The notes: generated from the sequence alone by a model not told the origin. Shown: positions 1 to 9,103, numbered from the stretch's first letter. The stretch is DNA of 64,000 nt from Pelagibacterium lentulum (GCF_003992625.1 NZ_RZMW01000035.1:1-64000); one strand, 5' to 3'. Program-made: numbers and translations.

Positions 1-1295
1 CGCTGCACGCAGCTATAGAGGAACTCGGCCTCCTCGGTGCAGTCGAAATAGCGATAGAGGTCCGCGGTGTCGTTGGTGACCTCGACATTATGGTTAGGCA
101 GGGCCCGCCAGCCGATGAACTCCATCAGGGGACCGGAATGCCGCTTGAGGATCGTGGCATAGTCGTCGATGCGATCCAGCATGACGGCCGAGACGGGAAA
201 CACCATGCCGGGCGGGGTGTATTTACGCTCGGCGAGCACGTGGTGGACAAGACAGCGGTGCAAACGTCCGTTGCCGTCGACCAGCGGGTGGACGTATACG
301 AACCCGAATGCAATCGCGGCAGCTTGCAGAACCGGATCGACGTCTGAGGTCCGCAGCCTGTTGTTGCATTCATTGAGGCCGGTCATGATGTCGGGAACAT
401 CCTGAGGACGGGCACCGATGAACTCGGGCAAAGGATCATGGTTGTGATCCCGCTCGCCCAGAAATACGCCCTCGCTGCGATATCCGATCTCGGTGAACCG
501 ATCGTCGCCGATCAGGATGCGGTGCAGTCGGTAGATTTCGGTCTGGTTGAGCGGACGCTTGCCAGCCCCGAGAACGGCACGTCCCCAACGCTCGAGCCGA
601 CTGGCTGGCGCGCGTTCCCCTTCGATCTCGAAACTCGCGCGGCTGTCTGCAAGCAACAGAAAACTTGCAGCCCGGGAAACAATGTGAGCGCCGGTTCGCC
701 CTATCGTCTCCTGTGCCTTCCTGGAAAGATCGAGGGCCAGAAATGCTTCCAGCTTTTCTGTGCGCCTGATAATCGGACAGAACGCGCCCGTACCAAGCAG
801 ATTGTTGCGCACGCGATGGCGCAGGGACAGCGACGCGGGGCCGGTGAAATAGGCTTCGGGATCGAGTGCGTCGACGGCGGTGACTGTGGGGGCGTCGTCG
901 ATATCGAGCCGCTTGCCGCTCAAGGTTTCATAAAAGAACCACACACGTCGCGTCACCGCGCCGGTCGGTGTTCGCTGGATGAAATCTATGAGGTCCTGTT
1001 CCGGCAACGCATCGAGGATGCGTTTGAGAACCAGAAGATCGATCGGCTCATGGCGCAGTGCAAAGCCGAGATGCCCATCGAGAGTGTCGTCCGGTTGATA
1101 CCGCTTGTCATAGACCTCCCAGATGCCCTCCCCCCGGCGATTGCCGCGTACATGTCGCTCGGAAATGCAGGCGGGGTTTCTCACAGGCGCCTTCACATCG
1201 AGCGCGTGGACGAGAGCGGTCCACCCCGCGAGCCGCGTGCCCTTTGGAACGGGCTCGTTCTGAAAATGGGCAGGTTTGCCGGCATCCAGCTTCAT
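1..1295 (-). CDS. Fic family AMP-transferase (C-terminus beyond left edge)
   Basis: Open from an ATG at 1295-1293 to the window edge, about 431 residues visible with no stop. Reading the minus strand gives the Fic core motif HPLVDGNGR (His336 is the catalytic base), so the protein should transfer AMP or another nucleotide phosphate to a target hydroxyl. An inhibitory motif of the (S/T)xxxE(G/N) type, SFEIEG, sits about 110 residues upstream (Ser221, Glu225, Gly226), the arrangement of self-inhibited class II Fic proteins. Between them lies GYRSEGVFLGERD, typical of this family. No signal peptide or membrane segment is seen. No antitoxin gene is visible on the right side; an autoinhibited Fic would not need one. 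Target unknown. Family assignment is firm. Confidence 0.88.
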   Translation of the reverse strand, partial: MKLDAGKPAHFQNEPVPKGTRLAGWTALVHALDVKAPVRNPACISERHVRGNRRGEGIWEVYDKRYQPDDTLDGHLGFALRHEPIDLLVLKRILDALPEQDLIDFIQRTPTGAVTRRVWFFYETLSGKRLDIDDAPTVTAVDALDPEAYFTGPASLSLRHRVRNNLLGTGAFCPIIRRTEKLEAFLALDLSRKAQETIGRTGAHIVSRAASFLLLADSRASFEIEGERAPASRLERWGRAVLGAGKRPLNQTEIYRLHRILIGDDRFTEIGYRSEGVFLGERDHNHDPLPEFIGARPQDVPDIMTGLNECNNRLRTSDVDPVLQAAAIAFGFVYVHPLVDGNGRLHRCLVHHVLAERKYTPPGMVFPVSAVMLDRIDDYATILKRHSGPLMEFIGWRALPNHNVEVTNDTADLYRYFDCTEEAEFLYSCVQ

Positions 1296-1812
1296 GTCGG
1301 TTTTCCCTCATGCCTGTCGAAAATCGATCACGTATCGTGTATCTGTCGAAAGGATCTTACAGCTCAAGGATTGAAAATCAATCACCGATGTCGAAAATCG
1401 TTCATGAAGAGGCAGGTCGGTGCTTGGAGCAGGTCCTCGGCCCCAAACAGGTCATGCGGACAGCATACCTACGCCACCCGAAGCCGAGAGAAGAATCGGA
1501 GCCTGTAGCGGATTTCCGGTAGGTGTGTGGATTGGCGGTAGCGGTCTTCCGCTACCAAATTTCCCGTTAAATTGCAGGTAGTTAGGTCAGTCGCGCTGGG
1601 CGCGCGCCACGGCGTAGAGCGTCCGGGGTTGCATTCTGGGTTGCAACAAACGTAGGTTTCAAATCAGAGCCGAACTATTGCACGGTCAACTTAAACCAAA
1701 TGGCCTCCGGCAAACCCGGGCCGGTTCAATCCGTGTGCGCGCCCGTCAGAGAATTGGATAAAAATCCGGCATTGAGAGCGCCTGTCGCAGATGAACTCTC
1801 CCCAAGATCTTG
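1296..1812. other. Gene-free stretch between fic and aldehyde dehydrogenase
   Basis: No convincing gene in about 517 bases. It holds the iterated boxes at 1315-1404 and a hairpin at 1537-1556 (arms GGTAGCGG and CCGCTACC, TCTT loop). The hairpin could end transcription of the leftward ALDH operon, but no T-tract follows on that strand. The rest shows nothing I can name. Confidence 0.4.
1315..1404. promoter_or_regulatory. Three iterated operator-like boxes upstream of the Fic gene
   Basis: Three near-identical boxes lie 20 to 110 bases upstream of the Fic start: TGTCGAAAATCGATCA at 1315-1330, TTGAAAATCAATCA at 1371-1384 and TGTCGAAAATCGTTCA at 1389-1404, all in the same orientation. Repeated boxes in a promoter region usually bind a regulator; no regulator gene is adjacent, so its identity is open. 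Confidence 0.4.
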
Positions 1813-3312
1813 TCACGGTTCCTCATTGGGCCAACGCGCCCATGCATGCGGTTTGCCCGTCAAATCTACATAGACCGACTTTTGCGCCGTATAGGCCCTT
1901 ATGCCCTCTTGGCCTTTTTCGCGACCGATCCCGGAATCCTTTTCGCCTCCAAAAGGAGTAGAAATTGAAAACTGCTTGTAGGTGTTGATCCAGACGGTCC
2001 CCGTCGTGATCGCACGAGCCGTGTGCCAAGCTTTGGGGAAGTCGCGCGTCCAAATCCCGCATGCAAGGCCGTATTCATTGTCATTAGCCTGAGATATCAC
2101 GTCGGCCTCGTCGTCAAATGGCAAAACGCACAAAACGGGCCCAAACACTTCCTCCCGACATATCGCAGCGTCATTTGCCACGCTGGTCAAAATGGTCGGC
2201 ATATAATACGCACCCTTTTCATAGATTGCGCCTTCTGGCCGCGCACCTCCGCAGAGGACTTGGGCCCCAGAGGCAATCGCGGTTTCGACTTGCTCGACCA
2301 CCGACCTGTGATGATCGAAGTGTACAAGCGGTGCAACCTGGGTCTGTTTATCGAAGGGGTCACCGACAACAAGGCTCTTGGTTGCTGTCACAAGGCGCTC
2401 CAAAAATTTGTCATAAATTGTCCGCTCAACGAACAGGCGCGTGCCAGCGATACAGCTCTGTCCGCTCGAGGAAAAAACCCCAAACAGGATCCCCGCTATG
2501 GCTAAGTCTATATCCGCGTCTGCGTACACAATGGTGGGGGACTTACCGCCCAGTTCCAACGACACGGGCATCAGCTTGTCCGCCGCCTGGCGCGCCAGCA
2601 TACGCCCCGTGGAAGTGCCGCCGGTAAAGCTGACTTTGCTGATGTTCGGATGTTCGACAAGCAGATTACCTATCTCGCGACCGGCGCCCGGCAAAACGGA
2701 AAACAACCCTGTGGGCAAGCCCGCTGCTTCAATTATGCGCGCCAGTTCTAGCGAAACCAACGGCGACCACGAGGCAGGCTTGAGCAGCACCGCATTTCCG
2801 GCTGCAAGTGCGGGCGCTACCTTTTGCGCGTCCGAGGCGATAGGTGAATTCCACGGCGTGATCGCCGCAACCAGTCCAAGGGGTTCGTGGACCGACATCG
2901 AGAGGTAGTCGCCACGTGGTGAGGTCAGATCATCGTTAAGCGTTTCCAGCGCTGCGGCAAAATATCGAAACGTACCCGCAGCGGAAGCTGCCAGCGCCCT
3001 TGTTTCGCGCAAGGTCTTTCCGGTATCGCGCGTCTGAATATAGGCGATACGCGCAGCGCTGCATTCGATACCATCGGCAATCTTGTGCAGGTAACGCGCA
3101 CGTTCGTATGGCTTCAAATTGCGCCAGGCCGGATCGGCCTGTGCCTTGAGTGCACGTTCAATGGCGCGTTCGCCATCGCCTTTGCTTGCGCCTTTGAGCA
3201 CCCGATTGGTCGAACCGTCAGCCGAGAAAATCGAGGTGATCTCTGCCCCTGAGCCCTCTTCCCACTGCCCGCCCAGATAGAGCTTCGGTCCCGGCAACTC
3301 GTAGGTGTTCAT
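1813..3312 (-). CDS. NAD(P)-dependent aldehyde dehydrogenase
   Basis: A 499-residue member of the ALDH superfamily, full length for the family. It oxidises an aldehyde to the acid. Visible landmarks are the cofactor-loop Asn in TPWN (about 154), the Rossmann stretch FTGGTSTG (229-236), the general base Glu253 in LELGGKSP and the nucleophile Cys287 in GQSCIAG. The ATG overlaps the stop of the preceding aspartate-dehydrogenase-like gene by four bases (ATGA), so the two are translationally coupled. It is the last gene of a nine-gene operon that also encodes a ThDP-dependent 2-oxoacid decarboxylase-like enzyme, so the likely substrate is the aldehyde made by that decarboxylase. The specific aldehyde is not readable from sequence. 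Confidence 0.93.
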   Translation of the reverse strand: MNTYELPGPKLYLGGQWEEGSGAEITSIFSADGSTNRVLKGASKGDGERAIERALKAQADPAWRNLKPYERARYLHKIADGIECSAARIAYIQTRDTGKTLRETRALAASAAGTFRYFAAALETLNDDLTSPRGDYLSMSVHEPLGLVAAITPWNSPIASDAQKVAPALAAGNAVLLKPASWSPLVSLELARIIEAAGLPTGLFSVLPGAGREIGNLLVEHPNISKVSFTGGTSTGRMLARQAADKLMPVSLELGGKSPTIVYADADIDLAIAGILFGVFSSSGQSCIAGTRLFVERTIYDKFLERLVTATKSLVVGDPFDKQTQVAPLVHFDHHRSVVEQVETAIASGAQVLCGGARPEGAIYEKGAYYMPTILTSVANDAAICREEVFGPVLCVLPFDDEADVISQANDNEYGLACGIWTRDFPKAWHTARAITTGTVWINTYKQFSISTPFGGEKDSGIGREKGQEGIRAYTAQKSVYVDLTGKPHAWARWPNEEP

Positions 3313-4121
3313 ACCGCCTGCTCCCGACTGCGATTGAAAATTTCCCGGGCCACCGAATAGACGGTTGTCACCGACGTTTTTGGGTTGTTCTTGGAGGGGC
3401 GCCCCTCGATCTTGATACTGAAATCGGCGCCATTTGCGGTGACACTGTATTCATGCACGTTTCCTTCGACCTTAGGGTCTGCAATCAGACGCACTTGCGT
3501 GCCATCGAATCCGCGCCCGGCGAGCGCAAGCGTTGCCGCCACATTTGCATTCTTGGGGTACTGCGTGGCAGCCTCGCGTGCTGTGCCAGTGAAAAAAACG
3601 GTTTCACGATCCAGCGTGTCCAGATCGTGCAATGTTTGGGCATATGTGCCCTTCCAAGCCTGTGGCGGTTTCCTGCCAGTATAGGTCACAGCTTCGATTC
3701 CCGAGGCCTTTAGCGCAGACAGGATGTCGATGCCGCCAATGGCACCCGCGGGCAGGATGAACCGCGTGCCACCCGCGCGTGCCGAATCCTTGATCGCCGC
3801 GTATAGGACTTCGTCCGCTAGCGCTCCAACTGAAACAATGACAGTCTCGATACCGGCCCGCAGGACGGCGGGCGCGTGTTCACGTACTCCATCGTGGCCG
3901 GCACACTCGACGACCAGATCGGGTCTGGTGGCGACCAGCGCATCGGCAGTTTGCACAACGTGCTTTTTGCCTTCGAGCATAGTGGACAGCGAGCGCGCGG
4001 TTTCCGCGGATTTGCCGGAATGGCAGAGGACCGACACTTGCGAAAGCTTCGTGCCTTCGCTTGCCAAGACCCCCAGAAGCGTGCGTGCAATATTGCCGTA
4101 GCCGATCAGTCCCAGATGCAT
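3309..4121 (-). CDS. Aspartate dehydrogenase-like oxidoreductase (NadX family)
   Basis: A 270-residue protein starting MHLGLIGYGNIA, a Rossmann fold with GxGxxA right at the N-terminus. The C-terminal half carries PAGAIGGIDIL, the signature of the aspartate dehydrogenase domain. The family reversibly deaminates L-aspartate to oxaloacetate (iminoaspartate) with NAD(P). I chose the ATG at 4121: it lies four bases after the stop of the ThDP enzyme and begins the fold at once, whereas the longer reading frame adds 24 residues inside the upstream gene. In a catabolic operon with an aldehyde dehydrogenase, it may act on an amino- or imino-acid intermediate rather than in NAD synthesis; that is inference. 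Confidence 0.82.
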   Translation of the reverse strand: MHLGLIGYGNIARTLLGVLASEGTKLSQVSVLCHSGKSAETARSLSTMLEGKKHVVQTADALVATRPDLVVECAGHDGVREHAPAVLRAGIETVIVSVGALADEVLYAAIKDSARAGGTRFILPAGAIGGIDILSALKASGIEAVTYTGRKPPQAWKGTYAQTLHDLDTLDRETVFFTGTAREAATQYPKNANVAATLALAGRGFDGTQVRLIADPKVEGNVHEYSVTANGADFSIKIEGRPSKNNPKTSVTTVYSVAREIFNRSREQAV

Positions 4122-4125
4122 ATTA

Positions 4126-5799
4126 TCAGGCCTTGTTACCCGCAGCGCCCGCAGGAGGGCCCGAAAAGCTCTCTGCAAACGGCCCGACGGCAAGCATGTC
4201 GACCTCGATCAATTGAGGCCCTTCGGCTGCGATGGCTGCATCAAGCATGCCCTCGAAGTCCGCTACCGCTGAAACCTTATGGTGGGGCAGCCCGATTGAA
4301 GCGCAGTGTCCCGCAAAGTCAGGCGTCCTGAGCGCAGAGAAATGGTAGCGGCTATCGTATTGCGCATCCTGAATATTGCGGATCACGCCATATGCCTGAT
4401 CGTTCATCAGAATGTAAACGACTGGGGCATTCTCCTCGACCGCAGTGATCAACTCGGAGATACCGAGCTGGGTCCCACCGTCGCCCAAAAGGGTAACCGC
4501 CTTTGCCGATTTCGAAGCGATGGCTGCACCGATACCCATCGCAACACCCTGCCCTATGCCGCCGCCCAGGGCATGCACACCGTGATTGGGCTGGGCAATC
4601 TTGACGTAGCGGTTGCCAAACGTGGAGTTAGATATGGTGACATCACGGACCCACGGATGGCGTGCAGACGCTACGCGCTCCAGTAGCGCATCCGCTATGG
4701 TCACATAGGGGCCTATCGCCGCGCGCATAGCGCCCTCCACCTTGGCTCGCACTGTCGCCACGTCCAAAGTAAGGTTAGGATCAACCTGCAGCGTTTCTGG
4801 CAAACGCTCGAGCAACCGCTCCAGTGTGTCAGCTGCATCGCCGTGCAGGAACAAACTGACCGGATAGTTTCTGCCACCCTGAAATGCATCGGCGTCAATC
4901 TGCACCAACGGCCTGGGTAGTTTCATGGTGTTGTTAAGGGTTTCATTACCACGCAGTTTGGAGCCGACGACGATCATCAGGTCCATCGTTTCGTAAAGTG
5001 CCTGCGTCTCCGGCGCCATGTTAAAGGCACCCAGATTGGCTGGATCGCCTTCCGAAACGATAGCCCGGCCATTTGTGGAGGTCACTGCAGCAAATCCGCG
5101 CCTCACCAGTTCGGTCGCCTGTTTGCCAGCACGTCGCGCGCCGCCGCCGAGCCAAAGCATCGGACGCCGCGCGCGCAGAACCAGTTTGGCTAATTCATCG
5201 ATCGAGGCATCGCAAGTCCGTGGATACTGCGGTGCGAGCTTGAAAGCACCTCCGGTAGGCGGTGCCGGCATCCGCTGCACATCCACAGGAATTTCGAGAC
5301 ACACCGGTCCGCAGGGTGCGCTGATTGCCGCGCTAATGGATGCCGTCAATGCACCAATCGCCTGTTGTGCGCTCCACATGCGATAGTAGGCTTTTGAGAT
5401 ACCCTTGAGCATGTCAGGCTGACGCGGCACATCGTGGATTGGCGCACGATCACGGTCCATGAACTGAGTATCGACAGTCGAGGTAATGTGTAACAGGGGC
5501 GTCCCGGCCGTGAGCGCTTCCAGCTGCGCTCCAGCGGCATTGCCAGCCGCCGTGCCTGTAGACGTTATTACCACTCCCATGCGCGAAGAAACGCGAGCAT
5601 AGGCATCGGCCATGTTCATTGCTCCGGCCTCACCGCGGGCAGGAACGAACCGAATGCGCCCCTGCCTGGCAACCGCATCCAGGATCGGCATATTGTGGAT
5701 TGAGATCACGCCGAAAATTACTTCAACGCCGATATCTGCGAGGTATTCGGCGATGAATTCGCCGACGGTACTATTTGGGATCACGTGCTCGAGCTTCAT
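4126..5799 (-). CDS. ThDP-dependent enzyme, acetolactate synthase/benzoylformate decarboxylase type
   Basis: About 557 residues with the three-domain layout of the family. The catalytic Glu lies in PARGEAGAMNMADAYAR (about Glu57), a central Rossmann-like domain follows, and the C-terminal ThDP/Mg motif runs from GDGGTQLG (about 439) to LMNDQAYG (about Asn466). Such enzymes decarboxylate or ligate 2-oxo acids. The preferred start is the ATG at 5799 (GGAACCGG just upstream); an ATG at 5811 is also possible, and both lie just past the SDR stop at 5816. Flanked by SDR and aspartate-dehydrogenase-like genes in one operon. It probably makes an aldehyde for the terminal ALDH. There is no small regulatory subunit gene, so biosynthetic acetolactate synthase is unlikely. 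Confidence 0.85.
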   Translation of the reverse strand: MKLEHVIPNSTVGEFIAEYLADIGVEVIFGVISIHNMPILDAVARQGRIRFVPARGEAGAMNMADAYARVSSRMGVVITSTGTAAGNAAGAQLEALTAGTPLLHITSTVDTQFMDRDRAPIHDVPRQPDMLKGISKAYYRMWSAQQAIGALTASISAAISAPCGPVCLEIPVDVQRMPAPPTGGAFKLAPQYPRTCDASIDELAKLVLRARRPMLWLGGGARRAGKQATELVRRGFAAVTSTNGRAIVSEGDPANLGAFNMAPETQALYETMDLMIVVGSKLRGNETLNNTMKLPRPLVQIDADAFQGGRNYPVSLFLHGDAADTLERLLERLPETLQVDPNLTLDVATVRAKVEGAMRAAIGPYVTIADALLERVASARHPWVRDVTISNSTFGNRYVKIAQPNHGVHALGGGIGQGVAMGIGAAIASKSAKAVTLLGDGGTQLGISELITAVEENAPVVYILMNDQAYGVIRNIQDAQYDSRYHFSALRTPDFAGHCASIGLPHHKVSAVADFEGMLDAAIAAEGPQLIEVDMLAVGPFAESFSGPPAGAAGNKA

Positions 5800-5815
5800 C
5801 GCCGGTTCCATTTTT

Positions 5816-6604
5816 TTAGATATGCCGAGAAAGGCCGCCCGAGACATCGAGTTGCGCACCAGTTATGTAACTGGCAGCCCGAGACCCTAGAAATGCGATT
5901 GCGGCCGCCGCCTCGCTGGGATCGCCCAGTCGTCCAAGCGGGATCCCTTTGCTTCGGGCAAGATTGCCATACCACTGCTCCCGGCTCATCGATTGATCCT
6001 CCCGTTCGGCAAACCGTCGCGTCCATTGGCCGGAACCAACAAGGCCCAATAAAACTGAGTTAACTCGGACATCAGGCGCCAGCTCCATACTCAGCGACTT
6101 GATCAGATTCTGGACCCCCGCACGCGCAGAAGACGTGCAAACCATATGCATCTCTGGTTGGTATGCCAGCAGCGAATTGACCGCGACAATTGCTCCCTTC
6201 GATGACTTTAACATCGGCAAAAAGGCCCTGATCGGATAGATTTGACTAAAGAGCTTAAGTTCATACTCTGCCCGCCAGTCTTCGTCCGACGTCTCAACGA
6301 ACGTAGAAACACGCCCTTGTCCGGCATTGTTGACGAGCAGATCGCAACGGCCAAATGTCGATGCCACATCTGATGCGAATTCCTGAACGGCACCAGCGTC
6401 GAGTACCGAAAGCGCCCGTGCCAAGACTTTCTCAGTCCCATAGTCGCGCTGCAACACCGAGACCACATCGCGAAGGCGGCCTTCTCCGCGCGCACAAAAT
6501 GCGACATTTGCACCCTGACTAAGCAGCAATTGGACGGTGGCCAATCCAATCCCGGACGATCCACCCGTCACCACCGCAACCCTGCCTTCATATGATGTTG
6601 TCAT
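5816..6604 (-). CDS. SDR-family protein lacking the YxxxK catalytic pair
   Basis: A 262-residue short-chain dehydrogenase/reductase. The cofactor motif TGGSSGIG is near residue 15 and NNAG follows in LLVNNAGQG. In the active-site region the Ser is present in VNSLLAY, but 13 residues later a Thr takes the place of the catalytic Tyr, and four residues on an Arg takes the place of the Lys (CTSSARAG). The protein may therefore be non-catalytic, use another mechanism, or bind substrate only. The start is the ATG at 6604 (MTTSYEGR), 80 bases after the hydrolase stop; the longer frame is implausible. It lies in the middle of the IclR-linked operon. Confidence 0.85.
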   Translation of the reverse strand: MTTSYEGRVAVVTGGSSGIGLATVQLLLSQGANVAFCARGEGRLRDVVSVLQRDYGTEKVLARALSVLDAGAVQEFASDVASTFGRCDLLVNNAGQGRVSTFVETSDEDWRAEYELKLFSQIYPIRAFLPMLKSSKGAIVAVNSLLAYQPEMHMVCTSSARAGVQNLIKSLSMELAPDVRVNSVLLGLVGSGQWTRRFAEREDQSMSREQWYGNLARSKGIPLGRLGDPSEAAAAIAFLGSRAASYITGAQLDVSGGLSRHI

Positions 6605-6684
6605 TGGCTTCGCTTTCACTTGTGGATCAGAAAGGGGCGTCTTTTTCGCAATAGGTGAATGAGCGATCCAACACCTGCACCCGT

Positions 6685-7524
6685 TCAATCATGTAGCTCT
6701 GCGACGCCCTCTTGCATCGCGTCCTTGATGGTCAATGCAATGGTAGCTGCGAGCGCGTCTGGAGCCTGCCGGTGCAGCGCGTGGCCACAATTGGGCACAG
6801 ACACAAATTTGCTCCGGGCTTTTGGGACGAGAGCTTGATATGCTGCGCGGGATTGTTCAGGTGGCGTCACTTGATCGTGCAGACCTACTATGACTGATGT
6901 GGGCACCTGAACCTTGGTGCAATCGGCGCTCAAATCTCCCGAAGCCAACATTCGCACCGCTTGGCCATATCCTGGCATCGTGATTGTCGTCATATCTGCA
7001 CGAACGGCCTCAACAAGATCGTGATTAACACCTGGCTCGAAGACCAGGCGCGGGGAACGGATACGTGCAAATTCATTCACGCCAAGCCTATCGAGATCTT
7101 CAAGCCTCTTGGCGTCAATTTCTGAAAGCTTGTGCCCTCTGGGAGTACCACGTCCGTGAGCGCAAGATGCAAGGGTGAGGCTGGACACGCGGTTCGGATA
7201 AGCCGCGGCAAATGACGCTCCAATCAATGTGCCCAGTGAATGGCCCAAGACATGTACGCGGTCGAGCTTTAAGCCGTCACAGAATCGTAAAAGTGCGTCC
7301 GCATAGTCTGCCGCTAGAGGCCAGTCGGAGGCCAGAGGACGGCTCCTCCCATAGCCCGGCGCGTTCCACGCGATAACGCGCAAGTCAGGGCCGAGCCGCT
7401 CCGCAAGCGGTGCGAATGTCGTCGCCAGCGAGCCGATACCGTGTAAACAGATCAGAGGCGTTCCATTGCCGGGCCTCTCATGCCATTCGATATCGCTGGT
7501 AAGTGGTTGCCGCTGCATCATCAT
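6685..7524 (-). CDS. Alpha/beta-fold hydrolase
   Basis: About 279 residues from one of three consecutive ATGs (7524, 7521, 7518). It has the oxyanion region CLHGIGS near 27-33, the nucleophile elbow GHSLG (Ser96), an acid candidate in VGLHDQVTPP and a C-terminal catalytic His in NCGHALHRQ. The enzyme cleaves an ester, lactone, amide or C-C bond; the operon suggests a ring-opened or lactone intermediate. The frame stays open upstream to 7809, overlapping the cupin gene, but that extension is low-complexity and crosses the hairpin at 7669-7699, so I reject it. The reaction is not specified by sequence. Confidence 0.85.
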   Translation of the reverse strand: MMMQRQPLTSDIEWHERPGNGTPLICLHGIGSLATTFAPLAERLGPDLRVIAWNAPGYGRSRPLASDWPLAADYADALLRFCDGLKLDRVHVLGHSLGTLIGASFAAAYPNRVSSLTLASCAHGRGTPRGHKLSEIDAKRLEDLDRLGVNEFARIRSPRLVFEPGVNHDLVEAVRADMTTITMPGYGQAVRMLASGDLSADCTKVQVPTSVIVGLHDQVTPPEQSRAAYQALVPKARSKFVSVPNCGHALHRQAPDALAATIALTIKDAMQEGVAELHD

Positions 7525-7668
7525 TCCAATTGCAGACAGTTTCGATGGAAAGGCACCTTGTAGCTGCCCCCCTGATGGCAGCGAGCCGAACTCTTTAAGG
7601 TCAGCCAAGTTAGCCTTTAAAATGCCACTGCGTGCTTTGCCTGGGCATTTGCACGTCGCGTGAAACAT

Positions 7669-7699
7669 GTGTGGAGGGGAAGGACGTGCCCCTCCACAC
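7669..7699 (-). other. Perfect 11-bp hairpin between cupin and hydrolase genes
   Basis: Arms GTGTGGAGGGG (7669-7679) and CCCCTCCACAC (7689-7699) with a 9-base loop lie just after the cupin stop, in the only long gap of the operon (182 bases). No T-tract follows on the transcribed strand, so it is more likely an mRNA-processing or stability element, or an attenuator, than a terminator. Confidence 0.55.
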
Positions 7700-7706
7700 C
7701 CCAAAG

Positions 7707-8273
7707 TTAGCCAGCAGCCTTGCTTCCTGCAGGCCGCGGAATCTTCGATACAGGATGATCTTCGGGATAAGTTGGCGTGACTGGCTTTGGATTCCCGATC
7801 ATTACGCACATGAGTGCTTCTTCGATCCCCTCATTGCGCAGTCCGCGATAAACCCCTGGGGGTACCGATATAATGTCGCGTTCGGTCAAGACAGTTTCCA
7901 CCATCTCACCCTTATGCTCGATGAACAGACGAATCTTATGACCCTTGAGAATGAAGAAAACTTCCTCAGCATCTCGATGAATATGTAGCGGGCCCTCGCA
8001 ACCAGCAGGTAACACCATAGTCGAAAACGTAAAGTGCTCTGCGGGCACCACGTTTTCATCGTCGGTGACGCCAGTTGCGCCGGTACCGATATAGCGCATT
8101 TGGGCCCGACGATACTTAGGATCAAAGTCTGCCTGGAATTTTAGGGCATTCCAGTCGATCGTGCGGGTTTCATAACGCGCTACCCGGCTTTCGATCCATT
8201 CGGCCAAAGTCTTACCCTCAGGCACGTTCACATCATCGGGTTCGATAGAGGGAAATTTAATGGGTGCAGACAT
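7707..8273 (-). CDS. Cupin-domain protein
   Basis: A 188-residue single-domain cupin. Motif 1 is complete: GPLHIHRDAEEVFFILKG gives metal ligands His97, His99 and Glu103. In motif 2, VPPGVYRGLRNEG, the usual third His is an Arg (about 143) while the Asn is kept. The metal site is thus incomplete, and the protein may be an isomerase-like or binding cupin rather than a dioxygenase. The start ATG at 8273 has GGAG six bases upstream; it follows the permease stop at 8330. Its place between transporter and hydrolase suggests an early step on the imported compound, or sensing of it. Confidence 0.8.
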   Translation of the reverse strand: MSAPIKFPSIEPDDVNVPEGKTLAEWIESRVARYETRTIDWNALKFQADFDPKYRRAQMRYIGTGATGVTDDENVVPAEHFTFSTMVLPAGCEGPLHIHRDAEEVFFILKGHKIRLFIEHKGEMVETVLTERDIISVPPGVYRGLRNEGIEEALMCVMIGNPKPVTPTYPEDHPVSKIPRPAGSKAAG

Positions 8274-8329
8274 AGGTGTCTCCATAGTGGTGGACGTTGG
8301 GTCGGCCGTAGCCAGACCGGATTGAAGGA

Positions 8330-9103
8330 TCAAATTGTGGTGGGACGCGAACTCTCATGCCAAGGGATCAACACCTTGCGGAGCGATCCAACGAGGAAAT
8401 AGAGAACGAACCCAATGAGCGCGAGAACGATGACAACAGCAAACAGGCTACTAACCTGAAGTTCCTGAAGTTTAATTGTTGCGAGGTATCCCAGGCCGCT
8501 CGAACCGGCCACGAATTCCGCTACAACCGCTCCGATAATCGAGAGCACGATTGCCATCTCCATGCCGGTCAGAATGTACGGCAATGAGCTGGGTAGGATG
8601 AGCTTTGCGAACCGGCGACTGCGGCTGGCCTTGCCAACCTCAAACAATTCCAAAAGCCCATGGTCAACGGAACGTGCACCGAGATATGTGTTGGCAAATA
8701 CCGGGAAGAAGGCCAGCACCGCCGAAACTATGATTTTGGATTCAAGGCCAAAGCCGAACCATAATATAAACAGTGGAATCAGCGCGACTTTCGGCGTGAC
8801 CTGCAGCGCGATGACGAATGGCTTGAAGACCGTGTCAAGCATCTGGTTGCGACCCAGAAGCATCCCTGCCGTGACCCCGAATATACATGCAAAGGCAAAG
8901 CCGCCTAAACATTCGAGCAGAGTGATATAGAGGTGACGCCAGATTTCGCCTGTCGCGAAAAGCTCAAAAAGGGCGACGAATACCTGCTCCGGTGGCGGCA
9001 AAACCAAACGCGAAACCTCGAAGAACTCGACGTAAAACTTCCAGATCAGGAAGAAGCCAATAACGGCAGTTGCTTGAATAAGATAACGCTGTGAATTAGC
9101 CAT
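8330..9103 (-). CDS. ABC transporter permease, SsuC/TauC type
   Basis: A 257-residue inner-membrane permease with about six hydrophobic segments and the family EAA-type loop near the centre (EVGKASRSRRFAKLILPSS). This class works with an NMT1/THI5-like binding protein and one ATPase, and imports sulfonates, nitrate, pyrimidines or other small organic solutes. The start ATG at 9103 overlaps the ATPase stop by eight bases; a longer frame to 9208 lies inside the ATPase gene. It forms the importer with the next two genes. The solute is unknown. Confidence 0.88.
   Translation of the reverse strand: MANSQRYLIQATAVIGFFLIWKFYVEFFEVSRLVLPPPEQVFVALFELFATGEIWRHLYITLLECLGGFAFACIFGVTAGMLLGRNQMLDTVFKPFVIALQVTPKVALIPLFILWFGFGLESKIIVSAVLAFFPVFANTYLGARSVDHGLLELFEVGKASRSRRFAKLILPSSLPYILTGMEMAIVLSIIGAVVAEFVAGSSGLGYLATIKLQELQVSSLFAVVIVLALIGFVLYFLVGSLRKVLIPWHESSRPTTI

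Noticed and set aside
438-1508. Long plus-strand reading frame of 356 codons
   Set aside because: It lies opposite the Fic gene and has no protein-like pattern; the minus strand carries the Fic motifs.
4122-4193. Extended N-terminus of the aspartate-dehydrogenase-like protein
   Set aside because: The extra 24 residues overlap the ThDP gene and precede a Rossmann motif that normally starts the protein.
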